This document shows, piece by piece, positions 42,669 through 53,596 of a stretch of 64,000 bases of DNA. Each line of letters starts with the position of its first letter. Positions within the stretch are counted from its first letter, which is position 1. A program made the translations under genes and the position numbers. The stretch comes from Blattamonas nauphoetae (lineage: Eukaryota > Preaxostyla > Oxymonadida): positions 186,001-250,000 of the forward strand of contig JARBJD010000008.1 of assembly GCA_033064195.1 (NCBI GenBank), read 5' to 3'. The notes beneath the pieces were generated by a model, which was not told the DNA's origin, made no database searches, and saw only the letters and a program-made list of their open reading frames with translations.

Positions 42669-43190
42669 CAGGCTTCTGATTTGATCCCAGTGATCCCAGT
42701 CGGATCTGATCCCACTAAATACCTACAATACCATTTCGTTTCTTTCATTTCAAAAAAAGTCTTCTTATATATGATATTTGAATGGAAAAAAAAGTAAAAA
42801 GGAAAATGGTCACTTCATAGATCATGAAAATGCAAACTTTGGGTGCTGCTGTTTCAGTTTGTTCTCCAACAATAATTATAAAAACAAGTCGATAATGCGT
42901 TATTATGTCTTCTTTGATGGTTTTTTCTCACTGACTAAAGTCAATGAAGGGAATACATCGAAAAAAGTAGTGTTGGTGATTGTGATCGTGCGTGTTTTTG
43001 GGAAAGAAGAGCTGTCTGAAATATTGAAGAGCATTATGTGAAAACAAGAAGTGAATTGAACATGATTCATGAAGTGATAATGAGAAAATCTCAAAGGAAA
43101 AGAGTTGAAATTTGATCTCAGTCCAAATTTAGGCACTGACATCAATTGATCCCAGTTTTACCTATTTTGATGGGACTACTCAGATGCCTG
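42669..43190. mobile_element. hAT-type MITE, copy A
   Basis: This is a 522-bp element with ends CAGGCTTCTGA and, inverted, CAGGCATCTGA. It has a perfect 8-bp target duplication TGGATCTC at 42661-42668 and 43191-43198. The CAGG tip and 8-bp duplication fit the hAT superfamily. There is no coding capacity. The same element in opposite orientation lies at 54728-55248 inside pogo copy 3. Confidence 0.9.
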
Positions 43191-43198
43191 TGGATCTC

Positions 43199-44310
43199 CC
43201 TTCGCGATGACGAAAAAATCGTGCTGCTGCGACGAGACCCCGATGAGCTGAAGCAAGTTAAGAGTTGTTGCATTAAATATCTGTGGTGAATACGGCCTGA
43301 GTAACACCATTTTCCTCCATTTCTCCCACGACAGGCATTGGACGTTTTATTCATCAATCATCATCGGATTAAACGTGAATTCGGCAGCAATCGATCAATC
43401 ATGTTTTCTAGTGTTTCTCTCTGGAATAGTGAGTTACCCATGGCGCTTCAACTTGATTGGATGGGTCGTTTGATAATTGGGAGATGCTTAGTGAGGATGT
43501 TCATTATTTCTATCGTTTTTTTGGAGAATTCTTTGGTTGATTTGAGATAGTGATGTTCAATCACAACTTCCTGCACATTGTCGATGATGACGGAAGGATC
43601 GGAAGTATTTTGACTGAGCGTGTTAGTCGAGCACAGGATGTCAGAAAACTCCGGGGAAAATGATGATACCATCCTGGTTGATGCAAGAGAGACGCCGAGG
43701 GGAGAGAAGCAAAAGGTGAAGCGTCAGATCGCCTCCAAATGCTGTGCCCTTTTACTCTTCTTGCTGGGCGTTCTTAAAGGTTCTCTCTTTGGTGCGGAAT
43801 TGCACCAGTGGCGTGATGGTTACTTCCGATCGAACCTAAAGAACGATGATGTCTTACAGTGACCATTGATGTGCGAGACTGTCGACTCGGAAAGCTGATG
43901 GTTGTTGGTTGTATGTGTTCTAGTTTTATACAGATCGTCAAATAAGGCATTTGGTTGCCGACTAAATCCATCTTTCATCAGGATTAAGCAGGTTTTGACT
44001 GTTTGACGCGAGTCTCGTTGAGAGGCTGAAATCTGATCAATGCAGCTCTTTTGTTCTCTCGAAACGAGTGTGTCAGTTGCGTAAAGGGCGATTCATTCCA
44101 CTTGACGTGTAGGAGACTTTCTGGTAAGTTCGGCACAATTGTACTTCAATGAATTTGCGAGAACTTGTGATCACAGTTGCGTGCTTTCCTGAACTTTGTG
44201 CAGTATTTAAGTGAGTCTGATCTGTTGAGTACGCATTGGCGGGTTGCATGGACGGTGTTTTTAACAATACAGATCAGCACTATATGAATCCATTTTGGGA
44301 ATCCAAGGAC
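43199..44310. other. Decayed interior of element C, right part
   Basis: Only short frames occur, without recognisable motifs. The right terminal inverted repeat of element C begins at about 44311. Confidence 0.4.
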
Positions 44311-44943
44311 CTATGGGCCACTTCACTGACCTTTATCTCAATGGAGTGGGAGCTGAAGGTTTGTGAGGAGCGACTGGTAAGAGAGCTCCTCCTTATGCCT
44401 TCTGGTATCTCCACAAACACACGCGGCAGTAGAGTTCCAATTCTGACAAGATCAACAACTAAACAGCAAACCGAATGTATGAAAGAGAGTTTATTGCAGC
44501 CGAAAGGGTGAAAATTACGACGATGATGTGGAGATATGTGTGAGAGAGTGGTTGGAGGACACCACATTTTGTGGTCCATCCTGGATTGAAATGGATATAA
44601 GGTTGTTCATCATCTCCTTCTTGTGTTTCATCCTTCATCGTTGGTGCGATTCGGATAGTATTGACACTTTCTATCTCATATACTTGATTTTCGGTCAGAT
44701 CTAACAAAATAACCTCTTTCTCTCCATCACTTTACGAATCTGCTTGATTTCGCTGCTTCTGACTTCGAAATTGTGTATTTGTGGTCATAGTGCAAATAAA
44801 AGAGTGAAAAATTCCAATAATAGCCCAGAAAACGAGGGACTGCCCCTAGCAATGTGCGGACTGCCCCTAGCAAAAACGGACTGCCCCTAGCCCAAAAAAC
44901 GGACTGCCTCTAGTCATAACGCGGACTTCGCGTAGCAACATCC

Positions 44944-45743
44944 ATTGTCTTGTTTCTGTGGCTGGAACACTCACTTTGGAGAAAGTGAAGATCGAAGTCC
45001 AAATTGATGCTGGTTCGTTCGTGCTGTTTGATGTGAAGGGTGGGGAGTTGGTGATGGATGCTGTCCATATTTCAGGTGTTCCATCGTCGTCTGCTGTGAT
45101 CGATGGGATTGAAGGGTTGTGTTCGTGGGAGACAGGACTGATCAAACTGCACGATGCTGAGATGGAGACACACTCGTGCGAGTTCTCGTCGATTGACATG
45201 GGCGAGATTTGGATGGAGTCGAGCAATCTGTCGCTGATCTCGACTGAGATTGTTGGAAGTGGATCTCGATTCTCGTTGTTCCCGTCCGCTCAACAAGATG
45301 TGATGTGCGAATCGTGAAACATCTCGATTGTTCCGTCGTCGTCGGAAATCTTGGAAGATCATTGGATCTCGTCAACATCAGACTGTTCGGTGACTCTGAA
45401 TGGAAGTGAACTGAAATCGCCTCATTTTGTTCCTTGGATTGACGTGAAGAAAAGCAAAAGCACGCTCTCGAAGAAGAAAGACTCGTTCTCTGTTTTGATT
45501 GTTGGATCGAAGTTGATTCCGTGTGATCTGAAACTGGAAGTGTCTGAATCGTCGTCATCGTCGTCATCTTCTCAATCATCGACTTCCAAATGGAACAATT
45601 CACCAGTTCTACTTGCTCTGTCGTTCTCATCAGTTGAATTGTGGAACGAGACCCACATCAATGTGTCGTTTGCGTTGTCTTCTCTGTCGTCTCTGTCGAT
45701 GGACTCAGAATGGACAGCTCGGATCGTGAATGGGAAAGACGAA
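44944..45743 (+). pseudogene. Receptor P2, piece 3: second beta-helix
   Basis: P2 continues right of the MULE-like element (SVAGTLTLEKVKIEVQIDAG, LFDVKGGELVMDAVHISG, GLCSWETGLIKLHD, WMESSNLSLIS). A TGA at 45315-45317 interrupts the frame where receptor A has a Gly codon. After it the same frame continues with DHWISSTSDCSVTLNGSE, a serine-rich run and LSMDSEWTARIVNGKDE. Bases 45736-45743 (AAGACGAA) are the target duplication of the next insertion. The sequence is very close to receptor A at 2070-2447. Confidence 0.88.
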
Positions 45744-46178
45744 GGCAACATGTACCTTTGGGGGACCTACTAAAATGAATTCAATTGGTCACAAAAACAT
45801 TTTTTGGATTATTTTCTAGAATAATTAGGTCACTAGTATCCCGATTAATTTCTGTTAAAATCTTGTGAAATAATCAAAAATAAGGGTCGGATCAAATCAT
45901 ACATTCTGAAGTGGGAATTAGTCACAATTTATTGTCTCCTAGTAAGTTCATAAGTGTGTTTTTGAGGAAATAGATGTCCATAGAAGAGCATAAAAACTTC
46001 TTTGACAGAGATCCTGACTGTTTCCTTTCGTGATCTCCTAGTTTCTCTAGAAAACATATCTTGGAAAAACTCAATTTTCGGTTCTCTCATTACCAGAATA
46101 TCCAGAATTTCCTAGAAATTTTCTCTAATAGTCCTTATTTGTGGAATTTTGGTAGGTCCCCTAAAGGTACATCTTGCC
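45744..46178. mobile_element. 435-bp MITE with 8-bp target duplication
   Basis: The inverted ends of about 27 bp start GGCAA-x-ATGTACCTTT and continue GGGGACCTAC. An exact 8-bp duplication AAGACGAA stands at 45736-45743 and 46179-46186. The empty site is seen in receptor A at about 4723-4730. The interior is A+T-rich and non-coding. An 8-bp duplication fits hAT or a similar group, but the tips are unlike the hAT-type MITE at 42669. Confidence 0.85.
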
Positions 46179-47164
46179 AAGACGAACACACCGACTCGTT
46201 CACCTTCCTCGAATCACTCAAAGTTCGGAGGGCTCAAACGCTCCAACAATCGCTCCCGTGGCTGATTCCTGTGATTGTCTGCTCAATGTTGCTCCTTCTC
46301 GCCATCTTCATCGTCGTCATCGTAATCATCTTCCGTCGAAGAAGAAAGGCGACCAAATCAGATTCATCGACCATTGTCAACCAACCAACACTTTCGGAGA
46401 ACGAAGCTGCGACGAATTCGGTTGAATCGATGACAGGCAAGGCGTCTGATGACAGCGAGGACATTCGAGATGAATTAGATGCAGATGATAGTCAACGAAT
46501 GGATGAACCAGTTGTGGCGATGAAATGTGAAGGGCAGTTCGAAATGGAGATGGTGGATGGGAAGAGCACACTTTTCATTCAGATGCACTTTGGAGATGGA
46601 GTGGGATGTGGAAAGAGGAGAGAGATTGAGAAGAAGATTGTTCGCGGAATGGTGAAGATGGTTGAGCTGGACAATCTGGAATCGGGGATTCGAATCTCTC
46701 CTCACTGGATTCTGTTGAACGAAAACGACTCCGTGTTCATTCGAGTTGAATCGGGGCTGGAGAAGAAAGTCGAACAAGACAAACCATCACTCCCAAACAT
46801 CACACAATCGTCTGTGAGTCACACGGGAATGAAAGATGAGATGGACGAGATTCGTTGGAGAGCGCCAGAACAAGGAGAGACAGAGGGAGAGTTTCAGGAA
46901 GGAGTGGATGGATCGAAAGTGATTGTGTTTCGTGTTGGGCTGGTGTTGTGGGAGATTGAGACAGGTGTTGTTCCGTTTGGGGAAGTGGATGGAGTGGAAG
47001 CTCACTCGAAGTTGTCAGCTGGGATTGGACTGCCACTTGAAAAGGTGTCAGACGCTTCGATGCGAGAATTGATTGAAGGGTGTGTTCAGATTGATGTGGA
47101 TGAGCGGATGACACTTGAACAAGTGCTGGCTCGTCTGGAAGAGATTCCTGACGGATCTGACTGA
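46179..47164 (+). pseudogene. Receptor P2, piece 4: membrane segment and pseudokinase
   Basis: This is the last part of P2. HTDSFTFLESLKVRRAQ is followed by a transmembrane helix (LIPVIVCSMLLLLAIFIVVI, about 46261-46330), FRRRRKATK, an acidic linker, and a kinase-like domain with GIRISPHWILLNENDSVFI, IRWRAPEQGET, VFRVGLVLWEIETGVVPFGE and a final MTLEQVLARLEEIPDGSD. HRD and DFG are absent and the Asp of the usual DVWS/DVFS region is lost, so catalysis is unlikely. This piece is open and ends at TGA 47162-47164. Confidence 0.9.
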
Positions 47165-47498
47165 CGAATGAAAACCCAATTGGCCCAACAGTGCTGAACT
47201 CCATTTGAATCAACACTCGTTCGTTCCACATCACGTCGCTCACTCCACATCATCTCATCTTCTCATATGTGCCAGCCTCCTTCACTCGGCTCTCTTATCT
47301 CTTCACATCAGATTCTCTTCTGTTGCTCTCTGTGCGTCTTGTGTTGCTGGTATTGTGACCAGCTCCGTCCGAAATGGAGTGGACTGTGGATTCCAAGAGA
47401 TTGTCTCTTGGCACGTGTGCTCGATAGAGACAGAGAGGGAAGATGAAAGTGCTTCTCGCAGTCTGTCTGTCTCGCTTGCTCACCCTCGTCACTTCTAC
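47165..47498. other. 3' flank of receptor P2
   Basis: Pyrimidine-rich trailer sequence with no gene. Bases 47490-47498 (CACTTCTAC) are one copy of the 9-bp target duplication of the next element. Confidence 0.5.
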
Positions 47499-49796
47499 GG
47501 GAACGACTATATCTCATCAAGCATTCCGTCTATATCTCATCAAGTTTTGATCAGACCTTTACTATGTCCCTTAATAGTCTTTTCTCAAAAACTCAATTCA
47601 CTCTTTTTCTCACTCACTAACACAGATGGTCATTTTGATTGTCATCAGAGGTGTTTTTTTTACAATAACAATCGTTTCGGAAAAATTTTAGGTGTGTGTG
47701 AGAAGTTGTCGAAGCCACTTCAGTAAACGACACGTCCCTTTGAAATGGATACATAAAGACTCCGGTTTGTCCTGGAAATACTAAAGAAAGACTAAGGAGA
47801 GGTCAACACGAGAACAGCGTCTTCAGAATGCGGGTGATCGTCGTCTGAGTACTCGTTTCGGGCTCAGCACAGCATGTCGTTCATGTTGCGTGCCTGTTCG
47901 GCGTCAGTTCCGCTGCTGGCAGAGTGATCAGCTGTTCTGTGTTCGACACCAGCCACGTCAGCTGCTCATTTTCCGACTTTTCAGGTGATCGCTGTGCCCT
48001 CCCACAACATTCCCCAAATTCGTCTCCACGCCGTCTCTCTCGTTTCGCAGGAAGCAGTCGCGCGTCGCCATGCTGAACTCGTCGGCTGCTGGGAGCATCC
48101 CACGTGTGCGCTTCATTCTCAAACACTGCGATCTGGTTCAGCATCTCCAAATACTTCACTGCTTATTTGATCGTCTCTCGCAGAGCGTCGGTGTCTGTCG
48201 TCAAGTGTGACGTGTCCTTCCAAACGGGATTCGAGTAAAGTGTGAACGAGTTGTTGTACACCAGCTGCTGCGTCAGGAACACAGCCTGCAGAGTCAATGC
48301 ATTTCGCACCACAACCGAGATAGGATGGCACGCCGTGTCCAGATACACAATCTTCTGCAACAGCGATTCGTGTTCGTCGGCGTCGGTGAAGACAGTCGGA
48401 CTCGCCAGCAGCGACGACGATGCGGAGATTGTGTATGTTAAGTCTCCGATCGTGTCCAACAGCCCATGGAACTCGGTTGTCGACGAGAAGGGCGACGCAG
48501 GCGACAGATTGGGGAACACCACAGTGAAGCCCTCTTCCTTCTTGAACGCGCTTTTGTCGCTCGCTGACCACAGACTGAGCGAGTCCAGACTGCGAAAAAA
48601 GAGCTGTCTTCGTGTCCTATAGGATCGCATCCAAGTCTAAAATGTATTCCCACCCTCCCACCAGCGTCGGGGCTGCCAGATGCTCAAACAAGTCGTATGT
48701 AAGCACCACTGCCGACATCTGCGACGTCTGCTTCAATATTTGAGATTGTTTCGTCGGTGATTGATGTTCGTTTGCTTTCTTTGTTGTCGCTTTCTTTTCC
48801 AGTATCGTGATTATCGAGTCCAGTCCGTCTTTCACCGTGTCATCATTCAGAAGATCAATAACCACTGTTCGCATCATCTTCCAAAGCGCCTCTGTGTTTG
48901 GTGAAATCAGAAGCTGTTTTTTGATGTATTCGAACGTTTCCTTCGCTTTTCGAGCTGCCAACAGCGCAAGACGGTGCAGTCGGTCAACAGAAGACGATGG
49001 TTGGTCCAACAAGTTCAGAACTGCAAGTAAAATCATCTTCGTCGTCTCCAACTTCGCTTGCGCACCAGCTGTTCCTCCTCCTTTGTCACCATCGTTCATC
49101 CCAAGTCCTTGCATGGGATCATCATTCATTTTCATCCGTTCTGCCTCAACCATGTCATCCAGCTCCTTTTCAATCGAAAAGATCGTCCATTGATTGAAAA
49201 AGTACGGATATCCGATTGTCGCCTGCTGAATCAATTTTTGGGCTTTCAGATAGTTTTTCTTGAAGGATGCTTCTAAAAGAGCGGATATCATGATGGGTGA
49301 CTACGAGCAGCCGATTGATTTGTGAGAAACATTCAAAAAAACGACGTGCGAGAAGAAAGACAACACACACGTGGATTGAATCCCATTCGAAATCGAAATA
49401 GAGTGTCCAGATGAAAAGTTTGAAGAGTCTGGAGATTATGAAGGAGATGGAGTGTTGATATCGATTTCACCAACGGTACTCAACTTTTTCTCGACAACGG
49501 TTCCAATAACACAGATATCACTTCGATGAGTCCAGCTGTAGTCACTCCCTGAAGGTGGGAAGAAACGAGCAATGGCTTGATCGATATCTTTTATTTGAAA
49601 CAACAGAATGAAATACTTTGCACCAAAAATATCCGAAATAGAGAGAAATAGACTGAGATGAAAACAAGAATGATGTGGTGAGTGTGAAAAAGAGTGAATC
49701 GAGAATTTGAGAAAAGACTATTAAGGGACATAGTAAAGGTCTGATCAAAACTTGATGAGATATAGACGGAATGCTTGATGAGATATAGTCGGCCCC
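47499..49796. mobile_element. Pack-MULE-like element carrying a gene fragment
   Basis: The terminal inverted repeats of about 125 bp begin GGG(A/G)(A/C)CGACTATATC and contain TATATCTCATCAAG twice. A perfect 9-bp duplication CACTTCTAC lies at 47490-47498 and 49797-49805. Nine-base duplications, long terminal repeats and GG tips are characteristic of Mutator-like elements. The interior has no transposase. Instead it holds a minus-strand non-transposon gene remnant (47881-49291). That is the definition of a Pack-MULE. The superfamily call rests on structure only. Confidence 0.82.
47881..49291 (-). pseudogene. Captured host gene remnant, unrecognised
   Basis: On the minus strand, 49291-48617 reads as a helical protein (MISALLEASFKKNYLKAQKL, FFNQWTIFSIEKELDDMV, TKMILLAVLNLLDQ, SVDRLHRLALLAARKAKETF, ALWKMMRTVVIDLL) and ends WEYILDLDAIL. 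A one-base shift continues it as RSYRTRRQLFFRSLDSLSLW down to 48163, then a stop, then KYLEMLNQIAVFENEAHTW. The sequence is G+C-richer than its surroundings. It looks like a piece of a large helical cytoplasmic protein, but I do not recognise the family. One frameshift and at least one stop make it non-functional as written. Confidence 0.6.
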
Positions 49797-49805
49797 CACT
49801 TCTAC

Positions 49806-50602
49806 ACTTGGCATGTTAATTGGATTGGACGTTGCCAATGTTGGACTGGACAATCGACCTCTATTGGACATTCATTTTTAGACTTGCTTCTCTCATCCTC
49901 AATTCACTCATTCAATCATTTTCACAAAGAAATGACAATAATCACTTAAGAAATAGCGAAATGGAGATAATTTGATCATATTTAGCCAAGTGTGAATCTC
50001 GACTTGATCCACCCACCATTGGACGTCATTGGACGTGACTGGACATTTCGCTGAAATTTTTTTTCTGAAGTCTACACAATTAGTGCATCCCGTTTATTGA
50101 GGTTTTGACGAGTCGGCAAAATTGGACAGTCCAATGGACTGTCCAATCGACACCTATTAAGGGATTGAGTTACATCCTCATCTCAATTACGGTTTGATGT
50201 TCACATGTCTCTCTCACTTTTTTTGAATACTAGGCGACTTCGTCTCGGTTTTGAAATACCGTGGGGTCATAAATCGCGACGCAAAGTCAACAGATCTAGA
50301 ATTCATTCATTCTTCCCCAGACACAACATCTCTCACCCCACGATTGATATCACCATCGAATCTCTATGCTTGAACTCAAATGTGTGAATTTCTCATTCTA
50401 AATTCTTCTTTTATTCCTTTCTGTTCCAGCCTTCGTTTCGCATCCTTTCCTCAAAGTTCTGCCTCGATGATACGTGACTTTTTCACTGGTGAGATCAACT
50501 TACTTGAGTTTCTTCAATTTATGATGTGGAATCCGATATTCTCTGTATTCAGGTCGCTTCTGCGGCTATGTCAATCGTTGGGATGATCTGTGTGATCATT
50601 TA
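49806..50602. other. Non-coding spacer with TTGGAC motifs
   Basis: No supported gene is seen. The motif TTGGACTGGACAATC occurs at 49841-49855 and again at 53072-53086, and related TTGGAC/GTCCAA words cluster at 49820-49870, 50015-50045 and 50125-50150. They may be the worn ends of one or more small elements, but I cannot define borders. Confidence 0.4.
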
Positions 50603-51949
50603 TAGTGTGTCAAAAACCCGGACTTTGTCAAAAACCCGGACTTCTTTCCCAAAGATCGGTCCCACAGACAAAATTTCTCCGAACCCAAAATTTTTTGGGT
50701 CCCACTTTTTTTTTCGAAATGTTTGTCTCGACTCCAACTATCCATCGAGGTAGAAATCGAACCTCCTATTTAGGATCCCAGGACAGAGGTGCCTATTTAG
50801 GCACTTTTTTTGGCCCATTTTTTTGGCTCCAAAATAGGAGGTCCTAAACATTTAAGCTGAGAGGAGAAAAAATTCACGATCACATTTCTCCACGCCCGTT
50901 CAAAATTTTTCTTTCTCGTTTCGTTTCTGGTGGTTTGGGATGGTTTTCTCTCGAAATGACAATTTTTGAAAAATGAAATATCCTGGGGGGACCTGGGTGA
51001 AAATTTAGGGTCAAAACTGAGTTCCCTGTATATTAAGCTTAGGATCATGAAAACTTGCTTTGATCATATCTCCACAACCAGACATAGTTTCGACATGAAG
51101 TTTTCACCAATATGGATGTTTTGTTGGATAGTGTATTTTCAGAAAATTTTGAGAATTTTCGAAGATCTCCTATTTTGGTGTTTTTGTGTTTTCGTGGTTT
51201 TCTCAGAATCCCCAACTCCTCTCCCTCCAAGCACGATTCTATCAAATTTGATCATTTGGATTCGATTCTGAATGTGTCTGCACCAATTTAACAGAATTTG
51301 GAGACGGGAGCATCATCCCAAGTCAAGTGACAGCTCTCCTTCTGCACCCAGGATAAAAACCCACAAAATTATCTCAACTGCCGCAGGGAAAATTTTTTCA
51401 AAAAATCAGAAAAATACACTATCCAACAAAACATCCATATTGGTGAAAACTTCATGTCGAAACTATGTCTGGTTGTGGAGATATGATCAAAGCAAGTTTT
51501 CATGATCCTAAGCTTAATATACAGGGAACTCAGTTTTTGACCCTAAATTTTCACCCAGGTCCCCCCAGGATATTTCATTTTTCAAAAAATTGTCATTTCG
51601 AGAGAAAACCATCCCAAACCACCAGAAACGAAACGAGAAAGAAAAATTTTGAACGGGCGTGGAGAAATGTGATCGTGAATTTTTTCTCCTCTCAGCTTAA
51701 ATGTTTAGGACCTCCTATTTTGGAGCCAAAAAAATGGGCCAAAAAAAGTGCCTAAATAGGCACCTCTGTCCTGGGATCCTAAATAGGAGGTTCGATTTCT
51801 ACCTCGATGGATAGTTGGAGTCGAGACAAACATTTCGAAAAAAAAAGTGGGACCCAAAAAATTTTGGGTTCGGAGAAATTTTGTCTGTGGGACCGATCTT
51901 GGAAAAAAAGTCCGGGTTTTTGACAGGGATCCGGGTTTTTGAGGCACTA
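50603..51949. mobile_element. Foldback element 2 with pogo-type tips
   Basis: This is a near-perfect palindrome with arms of about 560 bp (50603-51165 and about 51390-51949) around a loop of about 220 bp, with TA at 50601-50602 and 51950-51951. The tips begin TAGTGTGTCAAAAACCCGG and carry the TCAAAAACCCGGA motif twice, as in the pogo-like element. The arms are shared with foldback element 1 (GGTAGAAATCGAACCTCC, then AGGTCCTAAACATTTAAGC). It is non-coding and probably mobilised in trans by the pogo-like transposase. Confidence 0.9.
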
Positions 51950-53235
51950 TATATCTTCCCTGTTGTCTTAATCAATGTTTGTTTGCTTCTTCTGCTCATT
52001 CTTTCAATTCTTCTCTTCTCATAGCAACTGAGATTCATTGCATGATGACTCCTCACAATGTGGGGGAATGAGTTCTTTTTCATTGGAATATGAATCTCTA
52101 CTGCTCGTATGCACAGATTCATCCTCTACAGTATGTTCTCTTTCATGTTTTTCCTCATCTTCCAGATATATTTGTCCAAACGCATTGGTGAGCGCTGACC
52201 TGCTCGATCACCATTGATTGTGTTCTGGACACGCCTCTGCTCCTGTTTGGAATCATCCGCATATTTCCAAAGAATTGCAGTCAAATGCAAGAATTTGTAT
52301 TCTGGATACCTTGACGGATATTCACAGCAATTGTGATGATTCTTGGTATCATGTTTAGGTCCACTCTCAACCACACCCAAGCCCTCATCTCCACAAGTAT
52401 CAACGCTGTGTGTGCTCGAACCAATTCATCAGAGAAGTACCGCGTAACTGTCTTGGCGGAATCAAAAAGGCTGTCTGTGACTCATCGAACTATTTCTCCA
52501 AGGAGTTGGGTTACTGCGGCACAACTCTTCTAACTTCGGGAAACTCAGTGTCGATGATGATTCTCTTCACCTCTGTGGTTGATGGTCGGGTCAGTATGTC
52601 TTTTTGAACGAGATTGTTGTTGACACCTCCGGATGTCCACATTTCTCTTGTTTGTCATTCCGCATGCCTCATTCATTTTCTTCTCTCTCATTCCAGTTCT
52701 TTCCCCGTGTTGGTTATCTGCATCACTCCTCATTGCACATGTTACGATTGTGGCTGCCCAGCACGTCGTTCACAACAAAGATAAGAATGAATAACCTGCA
52801 GCGGCGTTTTTATATTCATGGGAGGAAAGGAACATATCGGCCCAACTAACAAGATATCAGCAAGAATACGAGATCTCACATCAACAGTACAGATCCTCGC
52901 AAAGTTGTAAACTGAAATATCTTTTTCTTTCAATTGGTTTTATTTGGGGTGCATTTCATGTACACAACGACAAATCGTTCATTTAACAATCCCTGCGGAG
53001 AAAATATGTTCGGAGCCAAATAACCAATATCATGGGTCAGATCTCTCATCGCCCAAATAGGAGACTGGACATTGGACTGGACAATCCCACCTCGACTGGA
53101 CACAGCTTAACAGGCCAATTCTACACATCCTGCAGTTCACGATTTCACCACCTGCCATCTTACAACATCGTCTTGTTGATCGTTCCCTCTCTTCGTTGCG
53201 CACTGCTCCAACTGCATTACCTTGCTGTCCTTCCT

Positions 53236-53306
53236 TTCCGTCGTCATCGTCGTCGTCGAAGTTGTCAACGTCGTCGAAGTTGTCAACGTCGTCGTCGTTG
53301 TTGAGC
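53236..53306 (+). repeat. GTC-rich minisatellite
   Basis: GTCGTCGAAGTTGTCAAC is repeated about twice in tandem and embedded in GTC triplet runs. It is open on both strands by composition only. Confidence 0.75.
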
Positions 53307-53596
53307 AGTTTATGGTGTTCATTTTCTATCGTTGTTCCTCTTTCATTCTCTTATTCGTCTTGATTTGTTTGGTTCCTGTGTTGTCTGATGATGAGCGTTT
53401 GCCTCGATCAATCAATGATAACCTCGAATCGATGATGTCAGTTCGTGTTTTTCGGATTGATGTCAGTAACTTATTTAGCCGTTTCTATTTTTCTTCCTCT
53501 ATCTCCACCAGATTGGTTTCACCAATCGAGTTAATAATGGAGTGAAAACGTCGTTGATCGGACCATTTTTCACTTTGTCAGTCATGAAGAATAATA

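Larger units (their letters stand above)
32342..44389 (-). mobile_element. DIRS-like retroelement C, decayed host of further insertions
   Basis: The ends carry an inverted repeat (GCTCCCACTCCATTGAGAT and AGGTCAGTGAAGTGGCCC at 32357-32400, complemented at 44311-44355). The internal complementary region at about 37345-37415 joins the complements of both ends, as expected for DIRS. Just right of it lies the conserved recombinase C-terminal signature (WLQPLKWCHGPL, minus strand). The rest of the coding interior is too decayed to recognise. Other elements inserted into it: DIRS-like B at 32594-37346, pogo copy 2 at 37593-39632 and a hAT-type MITE at 42669-43190. Without them it is about 4.7 kb. 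It is broken at many places and is the oldest of the DIRS-like copies. Confidence 0.72.
30909..44943. mobile_element. 14-kb MULE-like composite element
   Basis: The terminal inverted repeats are about 150 bp (30909-31060 and 44797-44943) and start with GG-x-T-x-x-TGCTACGCG. They contain several spaced copies of GGGGCAGTCCG. A 9-bp flank with one mismatch, CTTGTCTTG (30900-30908) and ATTGTCTTG (44944-44952), fits the 9-bp duplications of Mutator-like elements. The host receptor reads on across it. Without the nested DIRS-like element at 32342-44389 it would be only about 2 kb. It has no transposase of its own, so it is non-autonomous. The nested contents are listed separately. Confidence 0.82.

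Noticed and set aside
30909-44943. Polinton/Maverick because of 14-kb length and long inverted ends
   Set aside because: No polymerase B, integrase, ATPase or capsid-like frame is present. The length comes from nested DIRS-like elements, and the flank is a 9-bp rather than a 6-bp duplication.
49806-53110. One element bounded by TTGGACTGGACAATC
   Set aside because: The two occurrences are in direct rather than inverted orientation and no matching target duplication was found.
53222-53545. 107-codon frame with a valine-rich start
   Set aside because: Its first part is the GTC minisatellite translated; no domain is visible.
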